A DNA stretch of 27,880 bases from Phycisphaerales bacterium UBA1910. GTDB taxonomy: Bacteria > Planctomycetota > Phycisphaerae > Phycisphaerales > UBA1924. Shown one piece after another: positions 14,971 through 22,751 of this stretch (its first letter is position 1; every line of letters begins with the position of its first letter). Location: contig DDGE01000001.1 of assembly GCA_002337545.1 (NCBI GenBank), forward strand, positions 58,090 through 85,969, given 5' to 3'. A program made the translations under genes and the position numbers. The notes beneath the pieces were generated by a model that saw nothing but the letters and a program-made list of their open reading frames with translations, searched no databases and was not told where the DNA came from.

Positions 14971-15861
14971 TTATTTCTTGGATTTGTTGAAGAACGCGTC
15001 GATCGCACGCTGTGCGGGTTCAGTGTTGCGGAGGCGAACGAGATGGTCTCGTTCGCATTGGAGAGCTGCGCCCCATCCGGAGTTCAGACCCACCTTTACC
15101 GCATCAAGGACCGCGTCAGTGTGCAACGATGAATCGAGCTCTTCGCGCGATTTGTCTAGTGCGATTTCGATTTCGTCTGTGTTCATTGTCTGGATGCAAC
15201 GCGAGGGCTTGCCAGTGCGCCCCGTTCCGTCCTGCCCGATAATCCAGATCATGGCGGCGTGGATCAGGTCTTCGCGTGAATCCGTTGTCTGGTCGAAGAT
15301 CCCGAGCTCTGCGGCCACATTGGATTTGAACGCGGTTCCGTTCGCGGTCGCGACGATCGCCGTCTCCGGGTCGATCCGAGCGGGCAGTAGGTTCGTGCCG
15401 CCCCACCCCGGACAGATCTTGAGTCCGGCTTCGGGCAGACCAATGAGGTAGGGCTTTGCGTCCGGATCGAGTACGCCGATCAGTCCATCGCAGTGCATCG
15501 CGAGTTCGAGACCGCCTCCAAGTGCGGTTGAGTGAATTGCGGCTGCGGTGGGGAACGGCATATCAGCAATGCGCTGAAAAACGCGAGCACCGAACTCAAG
15601 ATATGTATGGAGCTCTGCGTCGTTGAGCGCCATGATCGCTTTCAGATCAGCGCCCGCGACGAACGCACGCTCGGCAGCCGAAGCGAGGATGAATCCATCA
15701 AGGTCATCTGGGATGGTGTCGAGAGTTGCGTCGAGTTGTTCAAGCAGAGATTGCTCGATCACCACAACAGGGCGTCCGGGCTGATCAAGAGTCAGCGTTG
15801 CGATCTTCTTGGTACCGTCCCCGGCACTGCCATAGTCAATGGGCAGGAGTTCGGTGCTCAT
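14971..15861 (-). CDS. Enoyl-CoA hydratase/isomerase family protein with both catalytic Glu
   Basis: 296 residues from ATG 15861; a GTG at 15885 is also in frame. The N-terminal crotonase domain shows the oxyanion segment AERAFVAGADLKAI (63-76), TALGGGLELAMHCD (112-125) with Glu119, and GLPEAGLKICPGWGGT (141-156) with Glu144. Both glutamates used for water addition in enoyl-CoA hydratase are therefore present. The overall look resembles the hydratase half of FadJ/FadB multifunctional proteins, but the C-terminal 100 residues do not contain a NAD-binding GxGxxG domain; it ends NKSKK. It is likely a stand-alone 2-enoyl-CoA hydratase in fatty-acid or branched acyl-CoA oxidation. A 134-base gap with a hairpin separates it from the upstream crotonase gene. 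Confidence 0.85.
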   Translation of the reverse strand: MSTELLPIDYGSAGDGTKKIATLTLDQPGRPVVVIEQSLLEQLDATLDTIPDDLDGFILASAAERAFVAGADLKAIMALNDAELHTYLEFGARVFQRIADMPFPTAAAIHSTALGGGLELAMHCDGLIGVLDPDAKPYLIGLPEAGLKICPGWGGTNLLPARIDPETAIVATANGTAFKSNVAAELGIFDQTTDSREDLIHAAMIWIIGQDGTGRTGKPSRCIQTMNTDEIEIALDKSREELDSSLHTDAVLDAVKVGLNSGWGAALQCERDHLVRLRNTEPAQRAIDAFFNKSKK

Positions 15862-15934
15862 GCGATATCCGTACCTTGCGATCACGAACCCGCGAAGACG
15901 ACCGTGTCAACGCGACGCACGCGTACTCGCAGGG

Positions 15935-15969
15935 CTTGCGTGCAACAGTATCATATGCAGGCACGCAAG
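15935..15969 (-). other. Stem-loop in the gap between two crotonase genes
   Basis: A perfect 9-bp inverted repeat, cttgcgtgc (15935-15943) with gcacgcaag (15961-15969), and a 17-base loop. On the minus strand no T-run follows. It sits in the only long gap (134 bases) of the tail part of the operon and may mark an RNA processing site, an attenuator or an operator of an internal promoter. Confidence 0.45.
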
Positions 15970-15995
15970 AAATAGACACAAACGAGGGGCATCAG

Positions 15996-16772
15996 TTAGC
16001 GCTTCATCCGTGCCGCGAGTGCGGCTTGTGCTTCGGGGGTTGCGAGGACACTCGCCGATAACTTTGCCCCTTTGAGAACAAGTGTTTCGTCGAATGAGCC
16101 ATCGAGTTCGTTGAGGAGGCGTTTGGTCGCGGAAAGTGCTTTCGGGCCGCCGGATGCGAGTCGCTGGGCGACATTGTTTGTCAAGGATTCCAGTGCGTCG
16201 CGGTTCGGGGCGAGTTGATCGACGAGCCCTATTTCGTATGCCTGTTCTCCAGACATGATCCCGCCCATGAGCATGGTCCTGCGTGCAACGCCAGGGCCGA
16301 GTTTCTTGACAACCCACGGCGCAATCACAGCAGGGCAGATACCAAGATCGACCTCTGGAAATCCGAGTTTGGCGTCCGAATGGGAAATCGTGACATCACA
16401 AACACAGGTCAGCCCGCATCCACCACCGACAGCTGCGCCGTTGACGGATGCGACGGTGACTTGCGGCAGGCCGCGGATTTTGAGTGTCAGTTCCGCAAGA
16501 CGGGTAAGCAGACGCTCGCCCATCCCCGCGTCGCCAGAGAGCTCGATGAGGACCGCTTTGAGGTCCATCCCCGCACAAAAGGCACGCCCAGCACCCGTGA
16601 TTACTAGAACACTCGAGGCCGAGTCCTTGATCTCATCAACTGCGTCATGCATCGCATCGAGAATCTCAACGGACATCGCGTTGCGGGCATCCGGTCGATT
16701 GATCGTGAGGGTTGCGACACGCTCTTCGATCTTGAGAAGCACGGCACTGCTTGTTGCTGGTGTATTGGTCAT
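15996..16772 (-). CDS. Crotonase-fold protein, methylglutaconyl-CoA hydratase-like
   Basis: 258 residues; its ATG overlaps the stop of the gene before it (ATGA, 16769-16772). Seen: DARNAMSVEIL (28-38), FCAGMDLKAV (65-74, oxyanion loop) and GGGCGLTCVCD (116-126), where Gly120 takes the place of the first catalytic Glu, then FPEVDLGICPAVIAPWVV (138-155) with Glu140 kept. The pattern FPEV-x-LG-x-x-PAVI-x-P is the mark of bacterial LiuC-type 3-methylglutaconyl-CoA hydratases, which likewise lack the first Glu. With HMG-CoA lyase and the carboxyltransferase in the same operon, hydration of 3-methylglutaconyl-CoA to HMG-CoA is the best guess. Confidence 0.88.
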   Translation of the reverse strand: MTNTPATSSAVLLKIEERVATLTINRPDARNAMSVEILDAMHDAVDEIKDSASSVLVITGAGRAFCAGMDLKAVLIELSGDAGMGERLLTRLAELTLKIRGLPQVTVASVNGAAVGGGCGLTCVCDVTISHSDAKLGFPEVDLGICPAVIAPWVVKKLGPGVARRTMLMGGIMSGEQAYEIGLVDQLAPNRDALESLTNNVAQRLASGGPKALSATKRLLNELDGSFDETLVLKGAKLSASVLATPEAQAALAARMKR

Positions 16773-17506
16773 GATTCACCCCAGAGCGCCGCTAGACGCT
16801 CGCGTTCTTCATCGTTCCCGGTCAGTTCGAGTGATGCATTCAGCCCCGCGTTCGCTTGCTCATCTGAGACGGCACATATCTCGTTGAGCCACCGCTTGGT
16901 TTCCCTGCACCCCGATCCGGGCTTGCTCGCGATAGACTCCGCGATTTCAACTGCACGATCGTGGACATCGCTCGGTGCATCGCAGAGTTCGTGAACCATT
17001 CCCAGTTTGTATGCATGCTCGCCATCGATGAGATCGGTATCGAGTAAGCGTGTGCGGACAATACCTGGGCGCATCGATGCGAGCATAAACGGCGACGAAA
17101 CGGCGGGTGAGACCCCGATTTTCACGACGGGGTACCCGAGCTTTGCATGGCGATCCGCAACGACGATGTCCGCGCCGCCCAAGAGAGCACAACCGCCAGC
17201 GACGGCGGCCCCGTGCACTCCGAGTACCACCGGTGCAGGATGTTGACGCAGCGTACGGACGCACTTGGAGAGTCCCGTGAGCAGTGCTCGCATGGTGTCC
17301 CCGCTCGGATCGTTCGCGCACGCTTTGAGATCGAATCCGGCACAGAAGGTCTTGCCCTGACCCAGGATCGCGATCGCGAGCGCATCAGTGTTCGATGTGA
17401 TCGCGTCGTGGAGTAACTCGAGCATCTCGGGGAGCATCGCGTTCCGTTTGTCCGCCCGCGCGAGCTCGATGATCAGCACCCCGGATTCATCGCGTGTTTC
17501 GATCAT
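16769..17506 (-). CDS. Crotonase-fold protein lacking both catalytic glutamates
   Basis: 245 residues; both ends overlap neighbours by ATGA (17503-17506 with HMG-CoA lyase, 16769-16772 with the next crotonase), so translation is coupled. The fold markers are clear: ADKRNAMLPEML (18-29), FCAGFDLKA (54-62), VHGAAVAGGCALLGGAD (97-113) and GYPVVKIGVSPAVSSPF (124-140). At the two places where enoyl-CoA hydratases carry Glu, this protein has Ala107 and Val127. The CoA-binding and oxyanion parts remain, so it should still bind acyl-CoA. It might act as an isomerase, thioesterase-like or decarboxylase-like enzyme, or as a non-catalytic partner of the LiuC-like protein encoded next to it. It resembles that protein in the PAV-x-x-P segment, suggesting duplication and divergence. 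Confidence 0.85.
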   Translation of the reverse strand: MIETRDESGVLIIELARADKRNAMLPEMLELLHDAITSNTDALAIAILGQGKTFCAGFDLKACANDPSGDTMRALLTGLSKCVRTLRQHPAPVVLGVHGAAVAGGCALLGGADIVVADRHAKLGYPVVKIGVSPAVSSPFMLASMRPGIVRTRLLDTDLIDGEHAYKLGMVHELCDAPSDVHDRAVEIAESIASKPGSGCRETKRWLNEICAVSDEQANAGLNASLELTGNDEERERLAALWGES

Positions 17507-18432
17507 TTCAGCAGCCCCCCCGCGAACGCATTGGCCTTTTCGAGCGAGTCGTCATCGACCCCACAGGTGTACCCCGCGTTGCGGATCGAATGAATGAGGA
17601 CACTCGTCGCAATGTTTCCCGGAGCGCGGCTGGTTGCAGTCGAGGCGTAGGGACATCCACCGAGTCCGCCCGCGGATGAATCGAAGGAACGAACGCCAAG
17701 GTCCAGTGCCATGCGGACACATTCGCTGGCATTGCCGTAGGTGTCGTGCAGGTGCAGGGTCAGTGTTGGATCCCCGAAGCCGTTTGTCGCACGGCCGTCG
17801 AGGCGGTCGATCGTTTCCATGATGACGGGCTCGATCGTCTTCGCTGTCGCCGCACCGATCGTGTCGCCAAGGTCGAGTTCATCGACGCCCAGTTCAATGA
17901 GGTGGGACGCGACATCCGCCACGGCGACTGGGTGGATGTCGCCGTCAAAGGGGCACTTGACGATACAGGAGATGTATCCACGAACCATCATTCGGTGCTC
18001 GTGGGCCTTGGGGATTATGGGTTCGAAGCGTTGGAGGACTTCCTCGATTGTGCCGTTGGTATTTTTAAGGGAGAAGCCCTCGCTCGCAGCCGCAAACACA
18101 GAAACTTTATCGATTAACCGAGTGACCCCGTACTCTTCGCGGGCGTGCTGATTCACAGCAATTGCGGTATCGAGCCCACGCATATTGGGGACCAATGCAG
18201 AGTAGATCACGCCCTCAGGCTTGGATGCCGCGAGCATTTCGAACAACTCGGTCGCGTCACCGAGTTGAGGGATCCATTTGGGGCTGACAAAGCTCGAAAC
18301 CTCGACTTCATCGACGCCGGTCTGCTGCACAAGCCCGACGAGGGTCGCCTTATCGCTCGTAGGAACGATGGATTCCTCGGCCTGGAGTCCGTCGCGCGGG
18401 GCGACATCCGTAATGCGAACGCGAGTGTTCAT
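17503..18432 (-). CDS. mvaB: Hydroxymethylglutaryl-CoA lyase
   Basis: 309 residues, the normal length for the family. It splits HMG-CoA into acetoacetate and acetyl-CoA, the last step of leucine degradation. The TIM-barrel landmarks are present: VAPRDGLQ (10-17) with catalytic Arg13 and metal ligand Asp14, VSSFVSPKWIPQ (45-56), the metal-binding HLHDTYGNA (227-235) and the signature loop GGLGGCPYA (255-263) with catalytic Cys260. The start ATG at 18432 overlaps the stop of the lipoprotein gene by ATGA, so the two are translationally coupled. No targeting signal; cytoplasmic. Confidence 0.95.
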   Translation of the reverse strand: MNTRVRITDVAPRDGLQAEESIVPTSDKATLVGLVQQTGVDEVEVSSFVSPKWIPQLGDATELFEMLAASKPEGVIYSALVPNMRGLDTAIAVNQHAREEYGVTRLIDKVSVFAAASEGFSLKNTNGTIEEVLQRFEPIIPKAHEHRMMVRGYISCIVKCPFDGDIHPVAVADVASHLIELGVDELDLGDTIGAATAKTIEPVIMETIDRLDGRATNGFGDPTLTLHLHDTYGNASECVRMALDLGVRSFDSSAGGLGGCPYASTATSRAPGNIATSVLIHSIRNAGYTCGVDDDSLEKANAFAGGLLK

Positions 18433-18851
18433 TCCTTCGTCGGCTCCTCGGTTTGCGTCGATGGAACTTCACCGTTCTCGAGCGCTTCCTGCTCTTCCTC
18501 GTCGTCACCTGAGATGCTCAGGAATGGGATCGTATTGTCGATGTTGTTGATGGTTTTTCGGAGCGATTCCAGATGCGTGTTCGTCGCATCGAGTTGTGCT
18601 TGCAGGCTCTTGAGTTGAGCATCCATCGAGCGCAGGGTCGTCCCCATCGTGCCCATGCCCTCATTGACGGTGTCAAGATTGTGGTTGACATCAATGAGTT
18701 GCGTGTCGATCGCATTGAGCTCATCTTCGATGCGACCGAGGTTGTCGTTGGAGGCAACGATCCCGTCATTGATATCCCATACAACACAGCCCGGGATAAA
18801 GAGCAAGGGCACCGACGCGAGTAAAAAGTAGCGTATTGATCGCCAACTCAT
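18429..18851 (-). CDS. Small coiled-coil lipoprotein of unknown function
   Basis: 140 residues with the start at ATG 18851 chosen for the strong CAGGAGG six bases upstream; an ATG six codons earlier is in frame without support. The N-terminus is a lipoprotein signal: Arg residues, a hydrophobic stretch and FIPGC with Cys22 as expected lipidation site. Residues about 35-105 are a heptad-like helix rich in Leu, Ile, Asn, Asp and Thr (for example MDAQLKSLQAQLDATNTHLE), which predicts a long coiled coil. The tail is acidic (DDEEEQEALENGE). I do not recognise a family. It overlaps HMG-CoA lyase by ATGA and follows the secreted repeat protein by 22 bases, so it is made from the same mRNA as leucine pathway enzymes, although it must sit in the envelope. 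Confidence 0.75.
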   Translation of the reverse strand: MSWRSIRYFLLASVPLLFIPGCVVWDINDGIVASNDNLGRIEDELNAIDTQLIDVNHNLDTVNEGMGTMGTTLRSMDAQLKSLQAQLDATNTHLESLRKTINNIDNTIPFLSISGDDEEEQEALENGEVPSTQTEEPTKE

Positions 18852-18873
18852 CTGAGCCTCCTGAGGCAATGCA

Positions 18874-20943
18874 TCATTGTGATTCGATCAATGACAACAG
18901 CTGATTGATTTTCGATTCGTCATCGTCCGTGATGTGGATCACGATTGTCATATACGAGTCTTGGGTCCGAAGGCCGATCGCCCGGGTTCGAGAGCCGTTC
19001 TCTCCAACTCCCAGATCGATCATGCTCGCTTCGTGTCCCATGAAGTCGTGCTGCGTGATCTCGATTGAATCGCTGTTCGTCGTCCCATTGGCTTGGGTGC
19101 CTGCAACCCAGGCGGGTATCAGATGTGTTGTGGCGAGGTCATCATCTGAATGAGAATCATCGTTCTCAATCGGCAAGACTTTGATCGTCATTGAGTCCTC
19201 GCCCTTCGAGATTCGGATCTCGTCACGCACTCCTCGTGGATTGGAGCGAGAGACAAAGATGTCTTCATGATCGTACGAGAGAGAAACGAAGGGGAGGTCG
19301 ATTGAGCCCTCATGCGCATCGGTATCGAGTCGCTCGATCAGGTTCTGAGTAACGAGTGTTTGGGCGGAATGAATCTGATCGTAAGAGACGGAGCTTGCAA
19401 GAACTTGTTGATCGGAATCGTGAATGCCAAAGAGGTACGATGTAACTCTGATGGCAGTTTCCTCTCCCTTTTCATCGCTCATCGTACCGAGTACGCTGAG
19501 CTGCTGTGCCTCACGGCCATCCTCGAGAATGTATGTCCCCGTTTCGCCCTGGTCGTTATCCGTTAATGTAAACCCCGAGGGGAACATGCTGGGCATGAGT
19601 TCGTCTATGGACAAGTGTGAGCCATCAAGCACGCGAATATGTGTGTAGCCGCTATTCTCGGTTGCTGGTGATGCTGACACACCCGCCCAGTCTGTGTCGT
19701 TCATCGTTGAGTAAATGAAATCATCAGATTCTGATCGATAGACCGAGAGCCCCATAGGACGCGAGAGCGTTAGTCCGGCGAGGAAGTCAGTCCCGTACGC
19801 AGAGTTGGCGGACGCGATCGGTCGCTTGAAGAACTGATCCGCATATGTACTCAATCGATCGGCATGCTCAATATTGCCTGAGAAGTTGGCCACGATCACG
19901 ATGCCGTCATCTATGGCGGTATACATCGTGCTCAGGAACTCTTGGTCATTCATGCGAATCGCATGGGTGAGTCCCGGGAGGACAGCGCTTCCATCTGTCC
20001 CTGCGACGACAGCGCTGTGAGAATCCCAAAGGATTTCGAGCTGGCCTTGATCGCGTTGCTGGTTCAATGCGTTCTCATACCCGTTGAGCTGATCCCGGGC
20101 GACCTGAGCACCACGAACACCATCGGGGAACTCAATCATCTGGAAGCGCAAAGATCCGTACTCGTACGCGATCGTTGCTTCAGAAACGAACTTGTTGAGT
20201 CGCTTCGCGTTCTGCACCATCGATCGGACAGGGATTCGGATGGGATAGCCGCCGAGTGAATGGATATAGGAAGATTCAGGCGTCAGTGGGTGGACTACCA
20301 GCCCGGATAAGAGTTGATCGGCGATGAGCGTATCGATCGGGATCTCATCACCAATTGGATCCAGATATTTCAGAGTGATGCCGATGCCGTTTCCATCATC
20401 GCTCACGAATGTGTAGCACTCGACGAAAACGCTCGTACCGTTTTCGAGCAACCCGACATCGATCCTTTTGCCTTCTCGGGTTTCGCCGAGGATTTCCATC
20501 GAGGTTGCAGCTGTGGTCAACCGATTTTTATCCCCGAATGCCTTGCGGATCGAACGGATGGCGTCGTCCATGGTGGCCTTGTCAAGCTCTTCGATCGTTC
20601 CAATCTCATCGAGCGGGTCGATGGTTTGTGAGAAGCGTACAAAGGCCATGAGCCCGTCGGTGCCGAGCGCGAGCCCGTCTACGGCTCGACGCTGGATCGT
20701 TACCGCGTAGATCGATGAGTTGGTTGTTTCTCGCACAACCGGCTCGAACGGCACTTCAATGTCGAAACTAAATCCGGATGTCTTGAACTCAAAGAGTTGT
20801 GGCTCGTCCAGTTCGTCCGAAGCTTCATGTGCATGCGTTTCAGGAACTGCATCGGGCTGTGCCGCGTTTGATACGCTGCTCAGTGTGAAACCGCTGAGCA
20901 AAACGGCGAGGTGTATCAGGTAGTGGTTCATTTTCAATCTCAT
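18874..20943 (-). CDS. Secreted protein of four degenerate repeats, function unknown
   Basis: Up to 689 residues; ATG 20943 and ATG 20931 are both possible and both have weak ribosome-binding sites. A signal peptide is clear, with expected cleavage after SNA (25-27). The remainder seems to be four repeats of about 140-160 residues (about 57-216, 230-376, 395-539 and 550-689). Each opens with a strand-rich part and closes with two long strands around a DDG/DSD/QDS-like turn followed by a helix, for instance YTAIDDGIVIVANF then DRLSTYADQFF, and SYMTIVIHIT then ESKINQLLSLIES. This resembles the alpha/beta pattern of DcrB/PsbP-like domains, but I cannot assign a family. It is not an enzyme I recognise. 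It starts 45 bases after the carboxyltransferase stop and ends 22 bases before the lipoprotein start. Confidence 0.75.
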   Translation of the reverse strand: MRLKMNHYLIHLAVLLSGFTLSSVSNAAQPDAVPETHAHEASDELDEPQLFEFKTSGFSFDIEVPFEPVVRETTNSSIYAVTIQRRAVDGLALGTDGLMAFVRFSQTIDPLDEIGTIEELDKATMDDAIRSIRKAFGDKNRLTTAATSMEILGETREGKRIDVGLLENGTSVFVECYTFVSDDGNGIGITLKYLDPIGDEIPIDTLIADQLLSGLVVHPLTPESSYIHSLGGYPIRIPVRSMVQNAKRLNKFVSEATIAYEYGSLRFQMIEFPDGVRGAQVARDQLNGYENALNQQRDQGQLEILWDSHSAVVAGTDGSAVLPGLTHAIRMNDQEFLSTMYTAIDDGIVIVANFSGNIEHADRLSTYADQFFKRPIASANSAYGTDFLAGLTLSRPMGLSVYRSESDDFIYSTMNDTDWAGVSASPATENSGYTHIRVLDGSHLSIDELMPSMFPSGFTLTDNDQGETGTYILEDGREAQQLSVLGTMSDEKGEETAIRVTSYLFGIHDSDQQVLASSVSYDQIHSAQTLVTQNLIERLDTDAHEGSIDLPFVSLSYDHEDIFVSRSNPRGVRDEIRISKGEDSMTIKVLPIENDDSHSDDDLATTHLIPAWVAGTQANGTTNSDSIEITQHDFMGHEASMIDLGVGENGSRTRAIGLRTQDSYMTIVIHITDDDESKINQLLSLIESQ

Positions 20944-20988
20944 TTCTTATTCGTTGCAATGATCATCGATCGGCGATCGTCAACATGG

Positions 20989-22665
20989 TCAGACTTGTAG
21001 CACGCCTGTTTTGAAGTCCACAGAGTAATCCCAGCCCTGGTTCGCAGCGCGGAGTGCCTCGATGAGTTCCTCACGCGTGCGATGGGGCTCGATGATGCGA
21101 TCCAGCCATCCGCGGGCAGCACCGTGACGAATATCCTGCTGCTCGTTATACGAGTCGCGTACCGCATCAAGAATGGCTTTGTGCGTTTCTTCATCGATCT
21201 CTTCGCCCTTGCGTGCACGAGAGCGTTCCTCAATCATCGCGAGGGTTCCAGTCGCCGAACCAGCGCCCATGACGGCGCATTTGCTGCCGGGCCAGGCCAG
21301 CGCGATGAACTGATCGAATGCCCTGCCGCACATCGCGTAGTTTCCTGCGCCGAACGACCCGCCCATGATGACGACGAGCTTCGGAACAACGCAGTTGGAC
21401 ATGGCGTTCACCATTTTGGCCCCGCTGCGGATAATTCCGCCCTGCTCGCTGTCTCGTCCGACCATAAACCCCGTGGTGTCGTGGAGAAACACGATGGGGA
21501 TTTTGCGCTGATTGCAGTCCATGATGAACCTTGCGGACTTGTCCGCGCTGTCGTCGTAGATCACGCGAGGCATGTTGGTCGATTTGCCGGGCCCCGACTT
21601 GCCACCGGGCATCTGGCGCTGTGTCAGCTTACCCTGGTTCGCAACGATCCCAACGGGCATCCCCCCGATGGTGGCATACCCGCAAACGAGTGATTCACCG
21701 TAGGTTGGTTTGTATTCATCAAAGTCTGGCTCAAGAGTCTTGTGCCCTTCCGCATTCGGCGCGGCACGCGAGTCCACGATGCATGCGATGATTTCCTTGA
21801 CATCGTACTGTTGACCCGGTTTATCAGTGAAGATGTCGTAGACATCGTTGCCGTCACGGAACGCTTGAATGTGGGTCTCGGTGATCTCTTCAAAGTTTGC
21901 GTCGGGATACTTGGCAACCAGCGAGCGGAGACGCTGAATACACGCGTCGTCGTTGGGTTCCTTGAAATCGATCGTGCCGGAGATCGAGGCGTGCATCTCC
22001 GCGCCCCCAAGCTCTTCATCGGACACATCCTGACCGATCGCAGCTTTCACGAGCGCCTGACCCGCAAGGTAGAGCCCCGATCCCTCAGTCATGAGCAGCG
22101 TGTCGCACATCACCGGGAGGTACCCGCCTCCTGCAACGCAGAAACCCATGATCGCGGCGATCTGGGGGATCCCGTCCGCGCTGATCTGGGCGTTATTGCG
22201 GAAGATACGCCCAAAGTCGTCCGTGTCGGGGAAGACATCCTCCTGCATGGGGAGGTAGACGCCCGCGGAGTCAACGAGGTAGAGCAGTGGCAGGCGGGCC
22301 ATGTGGGCCATCGTCTGGGCACGAATGATCTTCTTGCAGGTCATCGGGAAGAACGCACCCGCTTTGACGGTTGCGTCGTTCGCAATGATCATGTGCTTTT
22401 TGCCATGAACGGCACCGATCCCGACCACGACCCCCGCACCGGGTGCCCCCCCGGCATCCTTGTACATCCCATACGCTGCCCAGAGTCCGAGCTCCTGGAA
22501 GTGAGACCCGTCGTCTATAAGCTTATTGATCCGTTCGCGGGCCGTCAGGCGGTTCTTGGCGTGCTGACGATCGATCGCCTTTGAGCCGCCGCCCAGTTTG
22601 ATCTGGTCTTCTTGGGCAAGAAACTCATCCGTGAGGGTACGCAATGTCGATTCGGGGTCACTCAT
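20989..22665 (-). CDS. liuB: Acyl-CoA carboxylase carboxyltransferase (beta) subunit, methylcrotonyl-CoA carboxylase type
   Basis: 558 residues from ATG 22665 (AGGGA just upstream); the frame continues 33 codons further upstream but without family similarity. The enzyme transfers carboxyl from carboxybiotin to an acyl-CoA. Two crotonase-like halves are visible. N-terminal: LYLVDSAGVYLPMQEDVFPD, FGRIFRNNAQISADGIPQIA, GFCVAGGGYLPVM and ELGGAEMHASISG. C-terminal: CNQRKIPIVFLHDTTGFMVG, SEQGGIIRSGAKMVNA and GGSFGAGNYAMCGRAFD. The ITGFMVG-like and GAGNYAMCGRA segments and the VFPD-x-x-x-FGRIF segment match methylcrotonyl-CoA carboxylase beta and its geranyl-CoA relatives better than propionyl-CoA carboxylase. 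HMG-CoA lyase and a LiuC-like hydratase downstream agree. The biotin-bearing alpha subunit is not in the window. It is the first gene of the operon and is divergent from the S10 peptidase gene. Confidence 0.9.
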   Translation of the reverse strand: MSDPESTLRTLTDEFLAQEDQIKLGGGSKAIDRQHAKNRLTARERINKLIDDGSHFQELGLWAAYGMYKDAGGAPGAGVVVGIGAVHGKKHMIIANDATVKAGAFFPMTCKKIIRAQTMAHMARLPLLYLVDSAGVYLPMQEDVFPDTDDFGRIFRNNAQISADGIPQIAAIMGFCVAGGGYLPVMCDTLLMTEGSGLYLAGQALVKAAIGQDVSDEELGGAEMHASISGTIDFKEPNDDACIQRLRSLVAKYPDANFEEITETHIQAFRDGNDVYDIFTDKPGQQYDVKEIIACIVDSRAAPNAEGHKTLEPDFDEYKPTYGESLVCGYATIGGMPVGIVANQGKLTQRQMPGGKSGPGKSTNMPRVIYDDSADKSARFIMDCNQRKIPIVFLHDTTGFMVGRDSEQGGIIRSGAKMVNAMSNCVVPKLVVIMGGSFGAGNYAMCGRAFDQFIALAWPGSKCAVMGAGSATGTLAMIEERSRARKGEEIDEETHKAILDAVRDSYNEQQDIRHGAARGWLDRIIEPHRTREELIEALRAANQGWDYSVDFKTGVLQV

Positions 22666-22751
22666 AGTCCCTAACAGTAGGTGAGCGGTCGAGTTTCTTC
22701 CCTCCGAGCACCCCGGTTGCGGCGATGATCGATCGCGTTTACTCTGTGCCC

